Shown in pieces: positions 1-10,771 of a DNA stretch of 64,000 bases. How positions within the stretch are numbered: the stretch's first letter is position 1; each line of letters starts with the position of its first letter. Position numbers and translations under genes: made by a program. The notes below the pieces were generated by a model. That model was not told where the DNA came from and ran no database searches. It was given only the letters and a program-made list of their open reading frames with translations. Source of the DNA: Leptolyngbya sp. FACHB-60 (GTDB lineage: Bacteria > Cyanobacteriota > Cyanobacteriia > Phormidesmidales > Phormidesmidaceae); the NCBI RefSeq assembly GCF_014695775.1, contig NZ_JACJOX010000028.1:124001-188000 (forward strand), read 5' to 3'.

Positions 1-169
1 CTTGCAGCTCGGCTACGGTGGCGATTTTTTCAGTTTTAAGAAAGCTTTGAATGCGACGCTTGAGGGAGGCGGCAGCATAATTACGAAAATCGTAGCCATA
101 CCGATGATATAGCCCTTCAATAAGCAAGTGAACGTCCAAATCGTCTGGTTTCAAAATCGTCGCCAGCAC
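1..169 (-). CDS. CheR-type protein methyltransferase, N-terminal part (cut by left edge)
   Basis: The reverse strand reads a 56-residue N-terminus containing LLIEGLYHRYGYDFRNY followed by AAASLKRRI, the typical start of CheR-type chemoreceptor glutamate methyltransferases, which use SAM. The rest lies beyond the window. An in-frame stop sits three codons before the GTG at 169, so the start is that GTG or the TTG at 154, which would give the usual MKPDDLDV-like beginning. It follows the large hybrid kinase on the same strand. In cyanobacteria such CheR (and CheB) proteins are often encoded beside CHASE3/GAF hybrid kinases, which supports the call. Only the N-terminal helical domain is visible, so the SAM-binding part cannot be checked. 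Confidence 0.8.
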   Translation of the reverse strand, partial: MLATILKPDDLDVHLLIEGLYHRYGYDFRNYAAASLKRRIQSFLKTEKIATVAELQ

Positions 170-189
170 CCCATAGCCCGTTCAAATTA

Positions 190-273
190 CTAGTTGAAAT
201 CCGTTGTCAACGGTGCGCCAATCTGAGCCCCAATGAGTCTCTTGGACTGGTCAAAAGCCTGTTCTATTGTCAC
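190..273 (-). CDS. possible 27-residue peptide or gene remnant
   Basis: A GTG-started frame of 27 codons, with AAGAG about 10 nt upstream, lies between the hybrid kinase and the CheR gene. It encodes a short amphipathic peptide ending LTTDFN. I do not recognise a family. It may be a chance frame, a gene remnant or a leader peptide. Confidence 0.2.
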   Translation of the reverse strand: MTIEQAFDQSKRLIGAQIGAPLTTDFN

Positions 274-321
274 GCAATTTTTCTCTTAAGTTGTACGTCA
301 AAGGGAGGATTTTGGTCGCCG

Positions 322-3300
322 CTACTGGTATAGCCACAGGCGCAGCAGCGTTAACAGCTGCTCGGTATCGACAGGTTTAGTAATGTAGTCTGAGGCACCG
401 GCTTCGATGCACTTTTCGCGATCGCCCTGCATGGCTTTAGCGGTTAGGGCAATGATTGGCAGCGATCGATACTGCTCCTGTTTACGAATCAGCCGAGTGG
501 TTTCGTAGCCGTCTAGCTCGGGCATCATCACATCCATCAACACGAGGCCGACATCAGCGTTGGCGCGCAGGGTTTCGATGCCTTCGCGCCCGTTCTCGGC
601 AAACACCACGGTCATGTCGTACTGCTCTAGCAGGCTGGTGAGGGCAAAAATATTGCGCACGTCATCGTCGATGATCAACACTTTTTTGCCTGCCAAGGCT
701 GGATCGCTGTGCTGCAATCGCTCTAGCATTTGCTGCTGAGTCGGCGGCAGATTGGCCTGCACCCGGTGCAGAAATAGTGCCGTTTCATCCAGCAGCCGCT
801 CGGGCGATCGCACGTCTTTAACGATGATGGTTTCGGCTAGTCGGCGCAGCTGGGTCTCCTCGGCTTCGGTTAGGTCTTTGCCGGTGTAGACAATGATCGG
901 CAGACGCACCAGGGCCGGATCTTGCTTGATCTGCTCTAGCAGGTCAAAGCCATTCATATCGGGCAGGCCTAGGTCGAGCACAATGCAGTCGCAGGGCTGG
1001 GCGCGCAGGGTCTCTAGGGCGGCAGCGCCGGTGTGCACGGCGGTGCTGGTGACATCGCCGCCGCCAATTAACTCAATAATGCTCTGGGCCTGCACCGGGT
1101 CATCTTCAATCACCAGCAGGTAGCGCACCCGGCGCTCCACAAATTGTTTGATGTCGATTAGGGTCTGGGTCAAAATTTCTGGCGCTACGGGCTTTTGAAT
1201 ATGGGCGATCGCCCCCATTTGAAATTCCTGCTGCTGCTCGTCGTTCACCGTCAAAATGTGAACCGGAATGTGGCGAGTGGTGGGGTTGTGTTTCAGCTGT
1301 TCGAGCACCGTCAGACCGTCCATATCGGGCAGGTGCAGATCGAGGGTGATGGCGCTGGGCACAAACCGCTGGGCTAGGGCCAGGCCGGTCTGCCCTTGGA
1401 GCGCAATCAACACCTTAAACCCCTGTCCCCGCGCCATATCTAACAGAATGCGGGCAAAGTTTGGGTCATCCTCAATCACCAGCAGCACTTGCTTGGCCGA
1501 GTCTTGCACCCCAGGCAACAGCCGCGCCCGATCGTCTTCCAGGTTGGCCGGTAGGGGGGGAAGTGACTCCCCTATGGGGGAGTTGGGGACAGCGACCGGC
1601 AGTAGCTCAGGGGCAGCAGGGCGACGGGCTTGGAAAGTTAGATCTCTCCCACCCTGCGCCCTGATCTGCAGTACCTCTCCATCGGTCGAGGGGGCGACGT
1701 AGCGTAAGGGCAGGTACAGAGTAAAGGTGCTGCCCTGGTTAGGCTCACTTTGCAGCTCCAGACTGCCTCCCAGTAGTTGGGCCAGCTGTAGGCTGATTGA
1801 CAGCCCCAGCCCAGTACCGCCGTAGCGGCGGCTGGTGGTGCCATCGGCCTGCTGAAACGCCCCAAAAATGGTGTGCTGCTTTTCCGGCAGAATGCCAATG
1901 CCGGTATCGGTGACCGCAAAGGCCACCTGACCCTCTGCTACCGCAAAGATATCCACCGTGACCCGACCGTGCTCCGTAAACTTGATGGCGTTGGAGATCA
2001 GGTTTTTGAGCACCTGCTGTAGTCGCCTGGGGTCAGTGGCGAGGGTAGTGGGCAAACCCTTGTCCACGGCGACTTCAAACCCCAGCCCCTTGCTGGCGGC
2101 GGTTGGCTGAAACGTGCGCTCTAGCTCGAACTGAATCGCCGTAAAGGCCAGCGATTCGATCGCTACTTCCATAGTTCCCGACTCAATTTTGGCCATGTCG
2201 AGAATGTCGTTGATCAGCGAGAGCAGGTCTACACCGGCAGAGTGAATCGTGCGGCTATAGTCAACCTGTTTCTCCGTCAGATTGCCGTCACTGTTGTCGC
2301 CGAGCATTTTGGCTAAAATCAGCAGACTGTTCAGGGGCGTCCGCAGCTCGTGGGACATGTTGGCCAAAAATTCTGACTTATAGCGCGACGACTGGGCCAG
2401 CTGACTGGCCTGATCCTCTAGCTCTTGGCGAGCCCGCTCAATCTCGTGGTTTTTGCGCTCCACCTGCTGCTTTTGGGTTTCTAGCAGCTCGGCCTTCTCT
2501 TCTAGCTCCTCGTTGAGCTGCTGTAGTTCTTCGTTCGACTGCTGCAATTCTTCCTGCTGCTGCTGTAGCTCCAACTCGGACTCTTGCAGCGATTGGGTGC
2601 GCTCTTCGAGCAGCTGATTGCTCTTTAACAGCTCTTCTTGCTGCTGGCGCAGTTCTTCGGTCAGCACCTGCGATCGCTCCAGCAGTCTCTGGGTTTGCAT
2701 GTAGGCGGCGATCGCGTTGATCATCACCCCCGTCAACTTGCTAGCCTCATCTAAAAAGGTTAGCTGTAGGTCATCAAAACGGTGAAAAGACGCCAGTTCT
2801 AGCACCCCCTTCACCGCGTTCTCAAACATCAGGGGCAGCACCACAATGGTGAGGGGTGGTGCCGAGCCCAGCCCAGAGCGAATTTGAATATAGTCCTGCG
2901 GTACCTCGGTCAGCACAATGCGCTGCTTCTCTAGGGCGCACTGGCCTACCAGCCCTTCCCCTAGTTTAAATTCGTTCGACAGGTGCTTGCGCTCCTGGTA
3001 GGCATAGCTGCTCAGCAGCTTTAACCGAGGGGGGGCACTGGTAGGGTCGAGCAGATACAGCACCCCCTGCTGCGCGTCCACCAGAGTAGCCACGTAGGTC
3101 AACATCAGTTCCGCCAGGGTTTCGAGACTGCGCTGACCCTGCAACTGCTGAGACAAATCCGCCAAGTTAGACTTCAGCCAACGCTGCTCTTCGTTGGCGC
3201 GAATCGTTTCCCGCAGGTTGGTCACCATCTGGTTGAACGTGCGGGTTAGAATGCCGGTTTCATCCTGATCGGCACTGTCCAGCAGGGTAACGGCCAGGTT

Positions 3301-3981
3301 GCCGTCAGCGAGCTGTTCTGCGGTATCTGACAGGTTGCGCAGCGGTCTAGAAATATTGCGTGATAGCCACCATCCCACCAGCGACAGAAGCACAAACGAC
3401 GCTGGCACACCAAGAGAAATAGTATAAAGCGTTCTTTGGGCCGACAGTTGAGACTGGGCCGCACGCTCCTCAAGCAGCTGCCTCTCTTGCTCTTCCAATT
3501 CAGCAATCAGGTCGCGGAGCTGCTGCATTAGCTCGTGACCGGCATTCGTCAAAACAAAGTCTTGGGCCGCTGTAAATCCATCTGTCTCTCGCAGTTGAAT
3601 ACCTTGGCGCAGCCGGGCAAGCCTAGCGTCGATTACCGGCTTGAGATCTACCAAACGGCTGTGGATAGCCGCATCGTCTACAGTAAGTTGACGCAGCAAC
3701 TCATAGTTACTGGCGATTTCCGTTAGGGCATTTTCGTAGGGCTCTAGGTATCGCTGCTGCCCCGTAATTAAATAGCCACGTTGCCCAGTTTCAGCGTTGA
3801 CCAGATCGGTTTCAAGGTCGTTGAGATACCCCAAAATTTGGTAAGACGCCTTCTCCTGCTGGGCATTGCGGATTAGATCAGTGGTGGTGCGGTAGGCAAC
3901 TGCACCGAGTACAGCTAAGACGGTCAGCCCCAGGGCAAACCCGGCCCCAATGCGCGTACCAATTTTAAAGCGGTTGACCAT
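322..3981 (-). CDS. hybrid sensor histidine kinase, CHASE3-HAMP-GAF-HisKA-HATPase-REC-REC-REC (1219 aa)
   Basis: Membrane-bound hybrid kinase. Residues 13-30 and about 185-206 are membrane segments flanking an extracytoplasmic CHASE3 domain ([11 protein letters not shown] near 64-74). A HAMP domain (about 207-260) and a GAF domain (about 285-425) follow, then a long Gln/Glu-rich coiled coil (430-530). The HisKA H-box has His544 in SHELRTPL, and the HATPase has an N-box near 660-672, DTGIGI at 692 and GGTGLGL at 721. Three receivers have Asp881, Asp1003 and Asp1150; the third has the complete pattern with TKPVD near the end. The input signal is unknown. CheR lies next downstream, a common partner of this architecture. 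The start ATG at 3981 has only a weak ribosome site. Confidence 0.93.
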   Translation of the reverse strand: MVNRFKIGTRIGAGFALGLTVLAVLGAVAYRTTTDLIRNAQQEKASYQILGYLNDLETDLVNAETGQRGYLITGQQRYLEPYENALTEIASNYELLRQLTVDDAAIHSRLVDLKPVIDARLARLRQGIQLRETDGFTAAQDFVLTNAGHELMQQLRDLIAELEEQERQLLEERAAQSQLSAQRTLYTISLGVPASFVLLSLVGWWLSRNISRPLRNLSDTAEQLADGNLAVTLLDSADQDETGILTRTFNQMVTNLRETIRANEEQRWLKSNLADLSQQLQGQRSLETLAELMLTYVATLVDAQQGVLYLLDPTSAPPRLKLLSSYAYQERKHLSNEFKLGEGLVGQCALEKQRIVLTEVPQDYIQIRSGLGSAPPLTIVVLPLMFENAVKGVLELASFHRFDDLQLTFLDEASKLTGVMINAIAAYMQTQRLLERSQVLTEELRQQQEELLKSNQLLEERTQSLQESELELQQQQEELQQSNEELQQLNEELEEKAELLETQKQQVERKNHEIERARQELEDQASQLAQSSRYKSEFLANMSHELRTPLNSLLILAKMLGDNSDGNLTEKQVDYSRTIHSAGVDLLSLINDILDMAKIESGTMEVAIESLAFTAIQFELERTFQPTAASKGLGFEVAVDKGLPTTLATDPRRLQQVLKNLISNAIKFTEHGRVTVDIFAVAEGQVAFAVTDTGIGILPEKQHTIFGAFQQADGTTSRRYGGTGLGLSISLQLAQLLGGSLELQSEPNQGSTFTLYLPLRYVAPSTDGEVLQIRAQGGRDLTFQARRPAAPELLPVAVPNSPIGESLPPLPANLEDDRARLLPGVQDSAKQVLLVIEDDPNFARILLDMARGQGFKVLIALQGQTGLALAQRFVPSAITLDLHLPDMDGLTVLEQLKHNPTTRHIPVHILTVNDEQQQEFQMGAIAHIQKPVAPEILTQTLIDIKQFVERRVRYLLVIEDDPVQAQSIIELIGGGDVTSTAVHTGAAALETLRAQPCDCIVLDLGLPDMNGFDLLEQIKQDPALVRLPIIVYTGKDLTEAEETQLRRLAETIIVKDVRSPERLLDETALFLHRVQANLPPTQQQMLERLQHSDPALAGKKVLIIDDDVRNIFALTSLLEQYDMTVVFAENGREGIETLRANADVGLVLMDVMMPELDGYETTRLIRKQEQYRSLPIIALTAKAMQGDREKCIEAGASDYITKPVDTEQLLTLLRLWLYQ

Positions 3982-4350
3982 AGCCTGCCATCACCGAGCG
4001 AATGCACTATTCCAGGAATCACCAGAGGGTGTGTTGCTCCCTAGGGCAAAGTCAATCAACCCCAGGGTTTAGTTCACCAATCCATACTGTAGTCTTTGCC
4101 CAACCTCACCTAGCGGCCTCAGCAGCCGGTCGATTTTACAAACGCCTTGCCCATAGCAAATAGAGTCTGGGTTAGAACAGTCTGAAATGCAAAAATTCAA
4201 ACCTATCGGTCTTTTTTTAGTTTTTTGCTCTTCTATTTTCGTTCTTTTGCGATGGCAAACCGAGCGAGCAGATAAACAAAGGCCCCAGGGTTTTGGCTCA
4301 ACCCTAGGGCCTTTAGCTGGTCAGTCTAAGCAGAGACCGATCGAGAACCC
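3982..4350. other. intergenic region between tkt and the hybrid kinase
   Basis: 369 bp without a convincing gene. It holds the tkt terminator near 4278-4314 and an AT-rich stretch with T runs around 4210-4250 that probably includes the promoter of the downstream minus-strand kinase. No RNA gene was recognised. Confidence 0.5.
4278..4314 (-). terminator. rho-independent terminator of tkt
   Basis: Arms AAAGGCCCCAGGGTT and AACCCTAGGGCCTTT pair over 15 positions with one mismatch around a 7-base loop. On the minus strand they are followed by a short T-containing tail. It lies 37 bp after the tkt stop codon. Confidence 0.75.
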
Positions 4351-6357
4351 TTAGCCCAGCAGTGCCTTAGCTCGGCTGACTACGTTCTCGACTGTGAAGC
4401 CAAACTTCTCCATCACCAGGTCGCCAGGGGCAGAGGCCCCAAAGCGATCGACGCCAATCACATCGCCTTCGGCACCCACGTAGCGGCACCAGCCCATAGT
4501 GATGCCCGCTTCCACCGCCAGGCGCTTGGTCACTGCCTTGGGCAGCACCGACTCCTGGTAGGCGGCATCTTGGATATCAAACAGTTCCCAGGAAGGCATG
4601 GAAACTACGCGCACCTTGGTACCTGCGGCCCGCAGTTCTTGGGCGGCATTGACGCAGAGGCTAACTTCGCTGCCCGTGCCAATCAAGATTAGGTCAGGGG
4701 TGCCGTCGCAGTCATCGACGGTGTAGGCCCCCTTGGCGACGCCCTCGATTGAGGCACCAGGCAGGTTGGGCAGGTTTTGACGGCTAAAGGCCATCAGTGT
4801 GGGAGTCTTGCGATGCTCCACGGCGATCTTGTAGGCCCCAGAGGTTTCGGTGCCGTCGGCAGGGCGAATGACGATCAGATTGGGGATGGCCCGCAGGGAG
4901 GCGATGGTTTCCACTGGCTGGTGGGTAGGGCCGTCTTCGCCCAGACCAATGGAGTCGTGGGTCATGACGTAGATCACCCCAGCCTGGGAGAGGGCCGACA
5001 GGCGAATGGCCGCCCGCATGTAATCGGCAAACACCAGGAAGGTGGCGCAGTAGGGAATCAGCCCCGAGTTGTGCAGGGCAATGCCGTTGCAGATCGCGCC
5101 CATGCCGTGCTCGCGCACGCCAAAGCGCAGGTTGCGGTTTTCGTAGGCCCCTTTCTGGAAGCTGCCGGAGATTTTCAGCTCGGTCAGGTTCGAGTGGGTG
5201 AGGTCGGCAGAGCCACCGATCAACTCGGGGATAGCCGGAGCCAAAGCGTTGAGGGTAACCTCAGAGTTCTTGCGGGTCGCTAGGGCCTTATCTTCGGGGG
5301 TGTAGGTAGGCAGGGCGTCGGCCCAGCCGTCGGGAAGCTGGCCGGAGAGCATGCGCTCAAACTCGGCGGCCTCGGTGGCGTACTTGGTGCGGTAGGTGGC
5401 AAGGGTTTCTTCCCACTCGGCTTGAAGGCTGGCCCCGCGATCGACGGCCTTGCGCATGTGGCTGAGGGCGTCTTCGGGAATTTCAAATGCGCCGTAGCTC
5501 CAGCCCAGGTTTTCGCGGGTGAGCTTGATCTCGTCGCCGCCCAGGGCTGCACCGTGGACACCAGCGGTGTTTTGCTTGTTGGGGGAACCGTAGCCGATGG
5601 TGGTAGTGACTTTGATCATCGAGGGGCGATCGGTGACGGCCTTGGCCGCTTCGATCGCCTTGGCAATGCCATCCAAATCCGTATTGCCATTCTCTACGTG
5701 CTCCACGTGCCAGCCGTAGGCCTCAAAGCGCTTGCTCACATCTTCGGTAAAGGAGATATCGGTGGAGCCATCGATGGAGATGTGGTTGTCGTCGTAGAGG
5801 GCAATTAGCTTGCCCAGGCCCAGGTGCCCTGCCAGGGAGCAGGCCTCGCCGGAAACCCCTTCCATGTTGCAGCCGTCGCCCAAAATGACGTAGGTGTAGT
5901 GGTCTACCAGGGTGGCGTCGGGCTTGTTGAACTTAGCGGCCAGGTGAGCTTCGGCCATAGCTAAGCCGACGGCGTTAGCTATGCCCTGACCCAGAGGGCC
6001 GGTGGTGACTTCGATGCCGGGGGTTTCAAAGTTCTCGGGGTGGCCGGGGGTGCGAGCACCCCACTGGCGGAACTGCTTAATGTCATCCAGCGTCACGCTA
6101 TCAAAGCCGCTTAGGTAGAGCAGTGCGTATTGCAGCATGCAGCCATGGCCCGCCGACAGCACGAAGCGATCGCGGTTAAACCACTGGGGGTTTTTGGGGT
6201 TGACCCGCAAAAACTTATCCCACAGTACGTAGGCCATGGGCGCAGCCCCCATGGGCAGACCGGGGTGGCCAGACTTGGCCTTTTCCACCGCATCAATCGC
6301 TAAGAAGCGAATGGAATTAATACAGAGTTCTTCCAGGGATTGGGTTGCAACAGCCAT
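4351..6357 (-). CDS. tktA: transketolase
   Basis: Thiamine-diphosphate enzyme of the Calvin cycle and the non-oxidative pentose phosphate pathway. It moves two-carbon ketol units between sugar phosphates. The 668-residue length is normal for the family. Visible landmarks are GHPGLPMG near the N-terminus, the ThDP/Mg motif starting GDGCNMEG, the pyrimidine-domain segment [12 protein letters not shown], and [16 protein letters not shown], a hallmark of bacterial and plastid transketolases. In a cyanobacterium it regenerates ribulose bisphosphate for CO2 fixation. It is monocistronic, with its own terminator, and follows fabF on the same strand after a 237-bp gap that probably holds its promoter. 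Confidence 0.98.
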   Translation of the reverse strand: MAVATQSLEELCINSIRFLAIDAVEKAKSGHPGLPMGAAPMAYVLWDKFLRVNPKNPQWFNRDRFVLSAGHGCMLQYALLYLSGFDSVTLDDIKQFRQWGARTPGHPENFETPGIEVTTGPLGQGIANAVGLAMAEAHLAAKFNKPDATLVDHYTYVILGDGCNMEGVSGEACSLAGHLGLGKLIALYDDNHISIDGSTDISFTEDVSKRFEAYGWHVEHVENGNTDLDGIAKAIEAAKAVTDRPSMIKVTTTIGYGSPNKQNTAGVHGAALGGDEIKLTRENLGWSYGAFEIPEDALSHMRKAVDRGASLQAEWEETLATYRTKYATEAAEFERMLSGQLPDGWADALPTYTPEDKALATRKNSEVTLNALAPAIPELIGGSADLTHSNLTELKISGSFQKGAYENRNLRFGVREHGMGAICNGIALHNSGLIPYCATFLVFADYMRAAIRLSALSQAGVIYVMTHDSIGLGEDGPTHQPVETIASLRAIPNLIVIRPADGTETSGAYKIAVEHRKTPTLMAFSRQNLPNLPGASIEGVAKGAYTVDDCDGTPDLILIGTGSEVSLCVNAAQELRAAGTKVRVVSMPSWELFDIQDAAYQESVLPKAVTKRLAVEAGITMGWCRYVGAEGDVIGVDRFGASAPGDLVMEKFGFTVENVVSRAKALLG

Positions 6358-6594
6358 AGGTTCAACAGCTTAACGACGGTTTTTTGAAGCAGCAGCACGC
6401 AGCACTAGGACTAGCCCAGGGGCTAACAAAGTTATCGGCCTAAATCGATCAAGACCCCACACACAGCCTTGCCTTTCAGCAGACCCCGCAACCAGACGAT
6501 TGTCAATACCTTCTGGCTAGGCAAGGCACAAAGCTCAAGTGCCGGACGGCACATTTTAGGTCATTATACTTATCAATCGATTCAATCCGTAGCT

Positions 6595-7848
6595 CTAGCT
6601 ACGGTATTTCTTAAACACTAAGGTAACGTTGTGGCCCCCAAAGCCAAAGGAGTTAGAAATCGCCACCTCAATCGGCATGGGGCGACTCTGGTTGGGAATA
6701 TAGTCGAGGTCGCAGTCGGGGTCAGGGCCGTGGAGGTTGATGGTAGGGGGAGCGATGTCGTTGGCGATCGCCAGACAGGTGGCCACCGCCTCAATTCCCC
6801 CAGAGCCTCCCAGCAAGTGCCCGGTCATCGACTTAGTCGAACTCACCGCTACCTTATAGGCCACATCCCCCAGGGCGGTTTTAATCGCCTGGGTTTCGGT
6901 GGGGTCATTGGCACCCGTGCTGGTGCCGTGGGCGTTGATATAGCTAATGTCGCTCGGCACAATTCTCGCATCCTTGAGAGCTAGCTGGATGCAGCGGGCC
7001 GCCCCGGCCCCACCGGGCACTGGTGAGGTCATGTGATAAGCGTCGCAGGTCATGCCATAGCCAACTATTTCACCGTAAATAGTCGCCCCCCGGCTCAGGG
7101 CGTGCTCTAGCTCTTCGAGAATGAGAATGCCACAGCCTTCGCCAATCACAAAACCGTCGCGGGTTTTGTCAAAGGGGCGGCTAGCGGTGGTGGGGTCGTC
7201 GTTGCGAGTCGAGAGGGCACGGGCCGAGGCAAAGCCTGCTACCGACAGGGGCGTCACCGCTGCCTCGGTGCCACCGCAGATCATCGCCTGGGCGTAGCCG
7301 TGCTGAATCAGCCGGAAAGCGTCGCCAATGGCGTTAGACCCAGCGGCACAGGCCGTGACAGCACAGGTGCTTGGCCCCTTAGCCCCGGTATGGATAGCAG
7401 TTAACCCCGCCGCCATATTGGCGATCATCATCGGAATCATAAAAGGGCTGCAACGGCTAGGCCCCCGGTTGAGATAGATCTCCTGCTGGTCTTCTAAGAC
7501 CTTCAGGCCGCCAATACCAGAACCAATGCAGGTGCCGATTTGCTCGGCATTGAGATCGGTAATGGTCAGACCCGAATGCTTGAGGGCGCGCTGGCCAGCA
7601 ACCACCGCAAACTGGGAGAAGCGATCCATGCGCTTGACTTCTTTCTTATCAAGAAAGTCGCCTGGATCAAACCCTTTGACTTCCGCAGCAATTTGCGACG
7701 CGTGCTGGGATGGGTCAAAGTGGGTAATGCGGGCCGTGCCGCTGCGCCCAGCCACTAGTCCAGCCCAGTACTCCTCCAGGTTGTTGCCAATGGGGGTAAT
7801 GGCATCCATGCCAGTTACCACAACGCGCTTTGAGTCAGAGTTTGCCAT
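6595..7848 (-). CDS. fabF: 3-oxoacyl-[acyl-carrier-protein] synthase II
   Basis: Condensing enzyme of type II fatty acid synthesis. It elongates acyl-ACP with malonyl-ACP. The thiolase fold is recognised from VVVTGMDAITPIG at the N-terminus, the nucleophilic Cys in STCAVTACAAGS, the His in NAHGTSTGANDPTE, the second His in STKSMTGHLLGGSGG, and the C-terminal NSFGFGGHN. The start is placed at the ATG at 7848 (417 aa), giving MANSDSKRVVV; a TTG two codons upstream is also open. It follows acpP on the same strand with a 150-bp gap, the usual acpP-fabF arrangement in cyanobacteria. Confidence 0.97.
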   Translation of the reverse strand: MANSDSKRVVVTGMDAITPIGNNLEEYWAGLVAGRSGTARITHFDPSQHASQIAAEVKGFDPGDFLDKKEVKRMDRFSQFAVVAGQRALKHSGLTITDLNAEQIGTCIGSGIGGLKVLEDQQEIYLNRGPSRCSPFMIPMMIANMAAGLTAIHTGAKGPSTCAVTACAAGSNAIGDAFRLIQHGYAQAMICGGTEAAVTPLSVAGFASARALSTRNDDPTTASRPFDKTRDGFVIGEGCGILILEELEHALSRGATIYGEIVGYGMTCDAYHMTSPVPGGAGAARCIQLALKDARIVPSDISYINAHGTSTGANDPTETQAIKTALGDVAYKVAVSSTKSMTGHLLGGSGGIEAVATCLAIANDIAPPTINLHGPDPDCDLDYIPNQSRPMPIEVAISNSFGFGGHNVTLVFKKYRS

Positions 7849-8002
7849 AGCCAAATTTCAGGTAAACCAGGTCGAGGTTAAAGGGGGGCGGGCCAGCCAG
7901 CTATAGAACGAAGATCACGGGGGGCACCCCTCGGTTTCCCCCCATGTCTGTAGGTACAGGCATTGTCCTATTCCCAGGCCGATGGCTGGGATGGGGAATG
8001 GC

Positions 8003-8242
8003 CTAGGCGGCTTTTTCTTCGATGAAGTTAACGGCATCCTGCACGGTGGCAATACCCTCTGCCGCTTCGTCGGGAATTTCGATGCCAAATTCTTCTTCTA
8101 GAGCCATCACCAGCTCTACAGTATCGAGAGAATCGGCGCCCAGGTCGTTGGCGAAGCTAGCTTCGGGCTTGACGTCAGCCTCTTCAACCCCTAGCTGCTC
8201 GCTGACAATCTTTTTGACCTTTTCAAAAGTCTCTGCGCTCAT
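8003..8242 (-). CDS. acpP: acyl carrier protein
   Basis: 79-residue acidic carrier protein. Ser38 in [11 protein letters not shown] is the phosphopantetheine attachment site. It holds growing acyl chains for fatty acid and lipid synthesis. Length and sequence are typical, with the expected [14 protein letters not shown] helix. GGAG lies five bases before the ATG. It is transcribed ahead of fabF. It is probably distinct from the carrier domains of the NRPS at 53-63 kb, which have their own T domains. Confidence 0.98.
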   Translation of the reverse strand: MSAETFEKVKKIVSEQLGVEEADVKPEASFANDLGADSLDTVELVMALEEEFGIEIPDEAAEGIATVQDAVNFIEEKAA

Positions 8243-8478
8243 GGTTCTCCAACGCCTCTTTGTACAGATTAATTAATCGACAACAAAAAACCTTATCACC
8301 CTGCGACCCCATCGAGACGAATATCTGACTCAAGCCCCAGCATAAGGTCGCTCAATTTTGGCCATCGTCCCCCGATCAAAGTCAGAAGGGAAATGTTACA
8401 GAATTTTGACTTCGACGGCGCTTGGCCAGCTACAGTCACCAATTTTGAGCATTCCTTCATGATATCGGAAAAAGAACC

Positions 8479-9075
8479 CTACCAGAACTCTGTTGCCCGA
8501 TAGCCGAGTTCCTCAAGCATAGAGCGCAGCAGCGGCAGACTCAGGCCAATGACGTTGCTGTGGCATCCCTCAATTTTCTCAATCATCAGCGCCCCTTTAC
8601 CATCGCTAGAAAAAGCTCCGGCACAGTCTAGAGGTTCGCCGGTGTTGACGTAGGCGGCAATGGTAGCGTCGTCAATATTGGCAAAGTAGACTCGGGTAAC
8701 TGCACTATGCACAAGCATGCGGCCACCGGGGGCGATCAGGGCATGGCCGGTGTGAATTTCGCCCATCTGACCCCGCATGGCCTGCCAGCGGGCGATCGCA
8801 TCGTTCTTATTCGCTGGTTTGCCATAGATCTGACCGCCAAAGGCCATTACCGAATCGCACCCCATCACCAGGGCGCTGGGAAACAGGGGGGCAACTACCT
8901 CCGCCTTGCAGCGGGCCAGCGTGGCCACATAGGTGGGCGGATCGGTAACTTTCACCTGGTCTTCGTCAAAATTGCTGGGATACACGAAGGGATGAATGCC
9001 TGCACCCACTAACAGAACGCGACGGGCCTTTGAAGCCGAAGCGAGAACAAACTGGGGTCGAGAAGAAGTGGGCAT
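8479..9075 (-). CDS. maf: Maf family nucleoside triphosphate pyrophosphatase
   Basis: 198-residue Maf/HAM1-type house-cleaning enzyme that hydrolyses non-canonical or excess NTPs to NMP and pyrophosphate. The N-terminal motif [14 protein letters not shown] corresponds to the Maf signature, and acidic catalytic residues lie in [12 protein letters not shown]. The substrate subclass (dTTP/UTP, 7-methyl-GTP or other) cannot be settled by eye. The gene stands alone, between acpP upstream-antisense sequence and the CyanoP gene on the same strand. Confidence 0.92.
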   Translation of the reverse strand: MPTSSRPQFVLASASKARRVLLVGAGIHPFVYPSNFDEDQVKVTDPPTYVATLARCKAEVVAPLFPSALVMGCDSVMAFGGQIYGKPANKNDAIARWQAMRGQMGEIHTGHALIAPGGRMLVHSAVTRVYFANIDDATIAAYVNTGEPLDCAGAFSSDGKGALMIEKIEGCHSNVIGLSLPLLRSMLEELGYRATEFW

Positions 9076-9338
9076 AGCTGAAGTTGAAGGCAGGTGAGAA
9101 GGATTGCTTCGGCATAGAGATTTTTATGCTAGAAGGTTTGCCGTCAAAATTCCTCTGCTTTCTTAGCTAGGGGATGGACTCAGCGTGAAACCTCTACAGC
9201 AATGGGGTGGAGATTCGGTGAAGCTAGGCTGCATCTGCCCAAGTGAAAAGTTTTCCATCTCCAGACACTGAGTCTCCAGGTCTTGACTCAGATGACCCGA
9301 GGGCTATCCTCGAAACTCAGCACCTAAAGGCTTGATAT

Positions 9339-9881
9339 CTAGGACACCTTAAACGATGCTACCGACTGCTTCATCAGATCTCGAACTTTGTCCCACCGGC
9401 CTTCGTCAGTGGAGGCGTTGAAGGTGTAGAGCTTGCCTCGGCGCACAATAGCGCTGGCCAAATTGTGGCGCGGCCCAGCAGGCAGATCGGCTAGATACTC
9501 TAAAATGTAGTAGGTTTTGTCATCCACTGTGTCGATGCGCTGGGCGCTGAGCAAATCGACGTTGCTGTCGTCTCCTGCTAGGGCGCTGAAGCTTTTAGAG
9601 AGTTTGTAGCCCACTTCGGTGGGGGTACCCAGGGCATCGAGGTCTTTACCCTCGGGCACTTCGCTGATCACCACGCTGATGTTTTCGGTCTCGTGGATGA
9701 TGTCGTGAAAGACGATCTCGGCAGCGCCGGGCACTTTGACCTCAACCCAGCCGGTGGGGTACATAAACTCGTAGCCCGAATATTGGTCGGCGTAGGCCTG
9801 AAGACCACCGCTGCCACCCGCACAGCCCTGGAGGGTGACAGCGAAAACAATCAAAAGCACCGTGGCCAGACGCTTCAGCAT
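9339..9881 (-). CDS. CyanoP, PsbP-like photosystem II lipoprotein
   Basis: 180 residues. The N-terminal signal ends in the lipobox LQGC (Cys20), so the protein should be a lipoprotein on the lumenal side of the thylakoid. The mature part has the PsbP fold pattern: YADQYSGYEFMYPTGWVEV, then IVFHDII, TENISVVISEV and a C-terminal YTFNASTDEGRW. Cyanobacterial PsbP homologues (CyanoP) assist photosystem II assembly rather than forming the stoichiometric plant oxygen-evolving extrinsic subunit. AAGGA lies nine bases before the ATG. The next upstream gene on the same strand is the methyltransferase-like lipoprotein, 59 bp away. Confidence 0.93.
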   Translation of the reverse strand: MLKRLATVLLIVFAVTLQGCAGGSGGLQAYADQYSGYEFMYPTGWVEVKVPGAAEIVFHDIIHETENISVVISEVPEGKDLDALGTPTEVGYKLSKSFSALAGDDSNVDLLSAQRIDTVDDKTYYILEYLADLPAGPRHNLASAIVRRGKLYTFNASTDEGRWDKVRDLMKQSVASFKVS

Positions 9882-9940
9882 GGGTCAATATCCTTGGATC
9901 TCTATTTATCAATAATAATTAATTGTCTCACACGGGCTGC

Positions 9941-10717
9941 TTAAGCCGGCTTCTGAAAAAACAGCAGATGCTGCTCGGGTAGGCGGTCATCGGTCTTGAC
10001 CCAATTGAGGCCTACGGCGGCCATTTCGCGGCGCACCTGGGCCACGCTCATCTTGTGCAACCGCTTGATCATGACCATGGGGTTTTCGGCTTTGTACTCG
10101 GCCAGCACGACCCGCCCACCGGGCTTGAGGGCCGCCACAACCCCCTCCATCACCTCGCGGGGGTGGGCAAATTCGTGGTAGGCATCGACCATTATTGCTA
10201 GGTCAACAGAGTTAGGCGGCAGATTGGGATTGTCAGGCTGCCCCAGCACCGGCTCTACATTCTCGATGCCCTTAGCCGCTAGCTCGGCCTGAAGCATGTC
10301 CAGCATTTCGGGCTGAATATCTACGGCTAGCACCTTTCCTTGTGGCACAAGAGGAGCAATGCGACGGGCGAAATAGCCGGTGCCAGCGCCCACATCAGCA
10401 ACGACATCGGTGGGGGAGAGGTCGAGGGCAGCGATCGCCGCCTGGGGTCGTTCTTGCAGCACTCGACTGGGGCGATCGAGCCAGCCAGCACCCTGGTGGC
10501 CCATGGTCTGGGCAATTTCTCGGCCTAGGTAAACACGGCCAATGCCGTCGGCACTGGGGTTCACCGTTTGATACTCAGTGCTGACCTGGAGCGTCGTCGT
10601 GCCACAGGCGGTTAAGCCCCACAGCACAGCGACTAACACCAGGCGGCGCAGGGCCAATACCGTATGCCTGAGAAGCTTGCGCCCGTTGGACTGGGCTAGA
10701 GAAGGGCGACCCGTCAT
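9941..10717 (-). CDS. class I SAM-dependent methyltransferase with N-terminal lipoprotein-type signal
   Basis: About 258 residues from the ATG at 10717 (an earlier in-frame start at 10738 is also possible). The N-terminal segment LRRLVLVAVLWGLTACG looks like a lipoprotein signal with lipobox LTAC. The rest is a methyltransferase domain with motif I VVADVGAGTGYFARRIA, motif II KVLAVDIQPEML and an acidic post-motif DLAIMVDAYHEF. The substrate is unknown. SAM is not normally available outside the cytoplasm, so either the segment is a membrane anchor with a cytoplasmic catalytic domain or the enzyme works differently. It precedes CyanoP with a 59-bp gap and may be co-transcribed. Confidence 0.82.
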   Translation of the reverse strand: MTGRPSLAQSNGRKLLRHTVLALRRLVLVAVLWGLTACGTTTLQVSTEYQTVNPSADGIGRVYLGREIAQTMGHQGAGWLDRPSRVLQERPQAAIAALDLSPTDVVADVGAGTGYFARRIAPLVPQGKVLAVDIQPEMLDMLQAELAAKGIENVEPVLGQPDNPNLPPNSVDLAIMVDAYHEFAHPREVMEGVVAALKPGGRVVLAEYKAENPMVMIKRLHKMSVAQVRREMAAVGLNWVKTDDRLPEQHLLFFQKPA

Positions 10718-10771
10718 AAAACAGCTACTGAACAACAAAATCTATCCACCCAAGCATCCACTGATTAACGC

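Noticed and set aside
4777..5283. 168-codon plus-strand open frame inside tkt
   Set aside because: It is antisense to strongly conserved transketolase sequence, with low-complexity Gly/Val/Asp composition typical of the opposite strand of GC-rich genes.
9076..9338. Possible structured RNA (tRNA or 6S-like) upstream of maf
   Set aside because: Some short complementary stretches exist, but no T-loop motif GGTTCGAAT-type or CCA end and no match to known RNA cores.
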